Source: Arminella tubonensis (GTDB lineage Bacteria > Pseudomonadota > Alphaproteobacteria > Rhizobiales > Rhizobiaceae). From it: a stretch of 64,000 nt of DNA. Made by a program: the position numbers and the translations under genes. Shown here piece by piece: positions 63,624-64,000 of this stretch. Location: assembly GCF_003240585.1 (NCBI RefSeq), contig NZ_PCDP01000013.1, positions 1 through 64,000 of the forward strand, in the 5' to 3' direction. Below the pieces are notes generated by a model. The model was not told the origin of the DNA. It saw only the letters and a list, made by a program, of their open reading frames with translations, and ran no database searches. The first letter of the stretch is position 1, and each line of letters opens with the position of its first letter.

Positions 63624-63954
63624 GGCCCTCTCGCGTGGCAGACAAGGTCGGGCGCGACTTCAACGGCCTTGCAAGTGTCCGTGTCGGCTTATCGATTTCT
63701 TGCCCATCTGTTTCCACGTCCGAAAGGCATGGCACCACATGAGTATGTCACGCGCTGAGCAGAACCCGCCCATCGGCCCGATGCTGGTATTCCAACGTAT
63801 TACAAGAATAATCCGCAGTATAATTTTCTGTTGTCATTTCTATCGCTAATCTCCACTCGTTGCCTCACGACAGGCAGGTAGCGATTTTCTCCCTTGCTAC
63901 CAACTAGCTTCGGCGCCCTCCTCCTCCGAAGCTCAGCGGGTCGACGATCCGCCC

Positions 63955-63986
63955 GACCGTCCAGCCCCGCCGCTGGGCGGTCTTTC
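63955..63986 (+). terminator. Possible terminator hairpin near the right edge
   Basis: GACCGTCCAG and CTGGGCGGTC form a ten-base stem (one G-T pair) with an eight-base loop, followed by TTTCGT. The T-tract is short, so function is uncertain. Confidence 0.35.
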
Positions 63987-64000
63987 GTCAGCAGAGGCGG

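Larger units (their letters stand above)
63445..64000. other. Terminal stretch, no supported gene
   Basis: A plus frame ending at TAA 63591-63593 (last residues SPPIGPP) and directly followed by a terminator looks like the tail of a decayed gene. A short minus frame ending near 63905 (RIVDPLSFGGGG) may be another. Neither can be named. Confidence 0.3.

Noticed and set aside
1..64000. CRISPR arrays, rRNA genes or replication genes (repABC)
   Set aside because: No regularly spaced repeats, rRNA-like segments or Rep protein motifs were seen on reading the window.

Overview
The window looks like part of a plasmid or chromid of a fast-growing rhizobium (Rhizobium/Sinorhizobium/Agrobacterium group). 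The evidence is GC-rich coding DNA, many ABC uptake systems with dedicated regulators, DUF982 and DUF1127 small proteins, a VirB/VirD4 type IV secretion system with rhizobial-type neighbours, and many decayed insertion-sequence and gene remnants. No rRNA, tRNA, CRISPR array, replication gene or relaxase was found.

Layout. 1-3.3 kb: end of an unknown gene, then a low-density stretch with small ORFs, a DUF982 gene running into an IS6-type transposase remnant, and a DUF1127 gene. 3.3-13.6 kb: a carbohydrate-catabolism locus. A leftward operon encodes an RbsABC-type sugar ABC transporter, two short-chain dehydrogenases and a broken triosephosphate isomerase. A divergent rightward operon encodes a split transketolase, an FGGY kinase and a SorC-type regulator. 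AT-rich near-palindromic repeats lie in both promoter regions. 13.8-17.8 kb: an ISNCY transposase remnant, a polar amino-acid ABC transporter, and the C-terminal half of a FAD amino-acid oxidase. 17.8-19.7 kb: two XRE regulators around a small unknown gene. 19.8-35.2 kb: T4SS region, with a leftward operon of four exported proteins (one Cys-rich, three degenerate nuclease-fold proteins) divergent from virB1-B2-B3-B4-(second transglycosylase)-B5-B7-B6-B8-B9-B10-B11-virD4. virB10 has a frameshift near its 3' end. 35.2-36.6 kb: beta-carbonic anhydrase and an HVA1/DUF2945 gene. 37.3-41.1 kb: a MocR-type regulator divergent from cupin, AhpD-like and two tandem HD-domain genes. 41.1-47.9 kb: SDR, small secreted proteins, and remnants of an integrase and a flagellin. 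47.9-53.0 kb: a second sugar ABC operon with a zinc alcohol dehydrogenase and a divergent GntR regulator with two identical palindromes. 53.1-60.9 kb: a TetR gene, then a four-gene RND efflux operon with two adaptor proteins (TriABC-like) and a lipoprotein hydrolase, with a wrecked divergent TetR. 61-64 kb: two FixJ/CheY-type response regulators and low-density sequence.

The most interesting points are the sugar locus (transporter, dehydrogenases, kinase and split transketolase, resembling the apiose route but without its isomerase), the triple degenerate nuclease-like exported proteins beside virB1, the VirB5-like N-terminus on a second transglycosylase, and the MocR-cupin-AhpD-HD-HD locus. 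The amount of gene decay marks the region as accessory DNA. All identifications come from reading the sequence; no database search was run.
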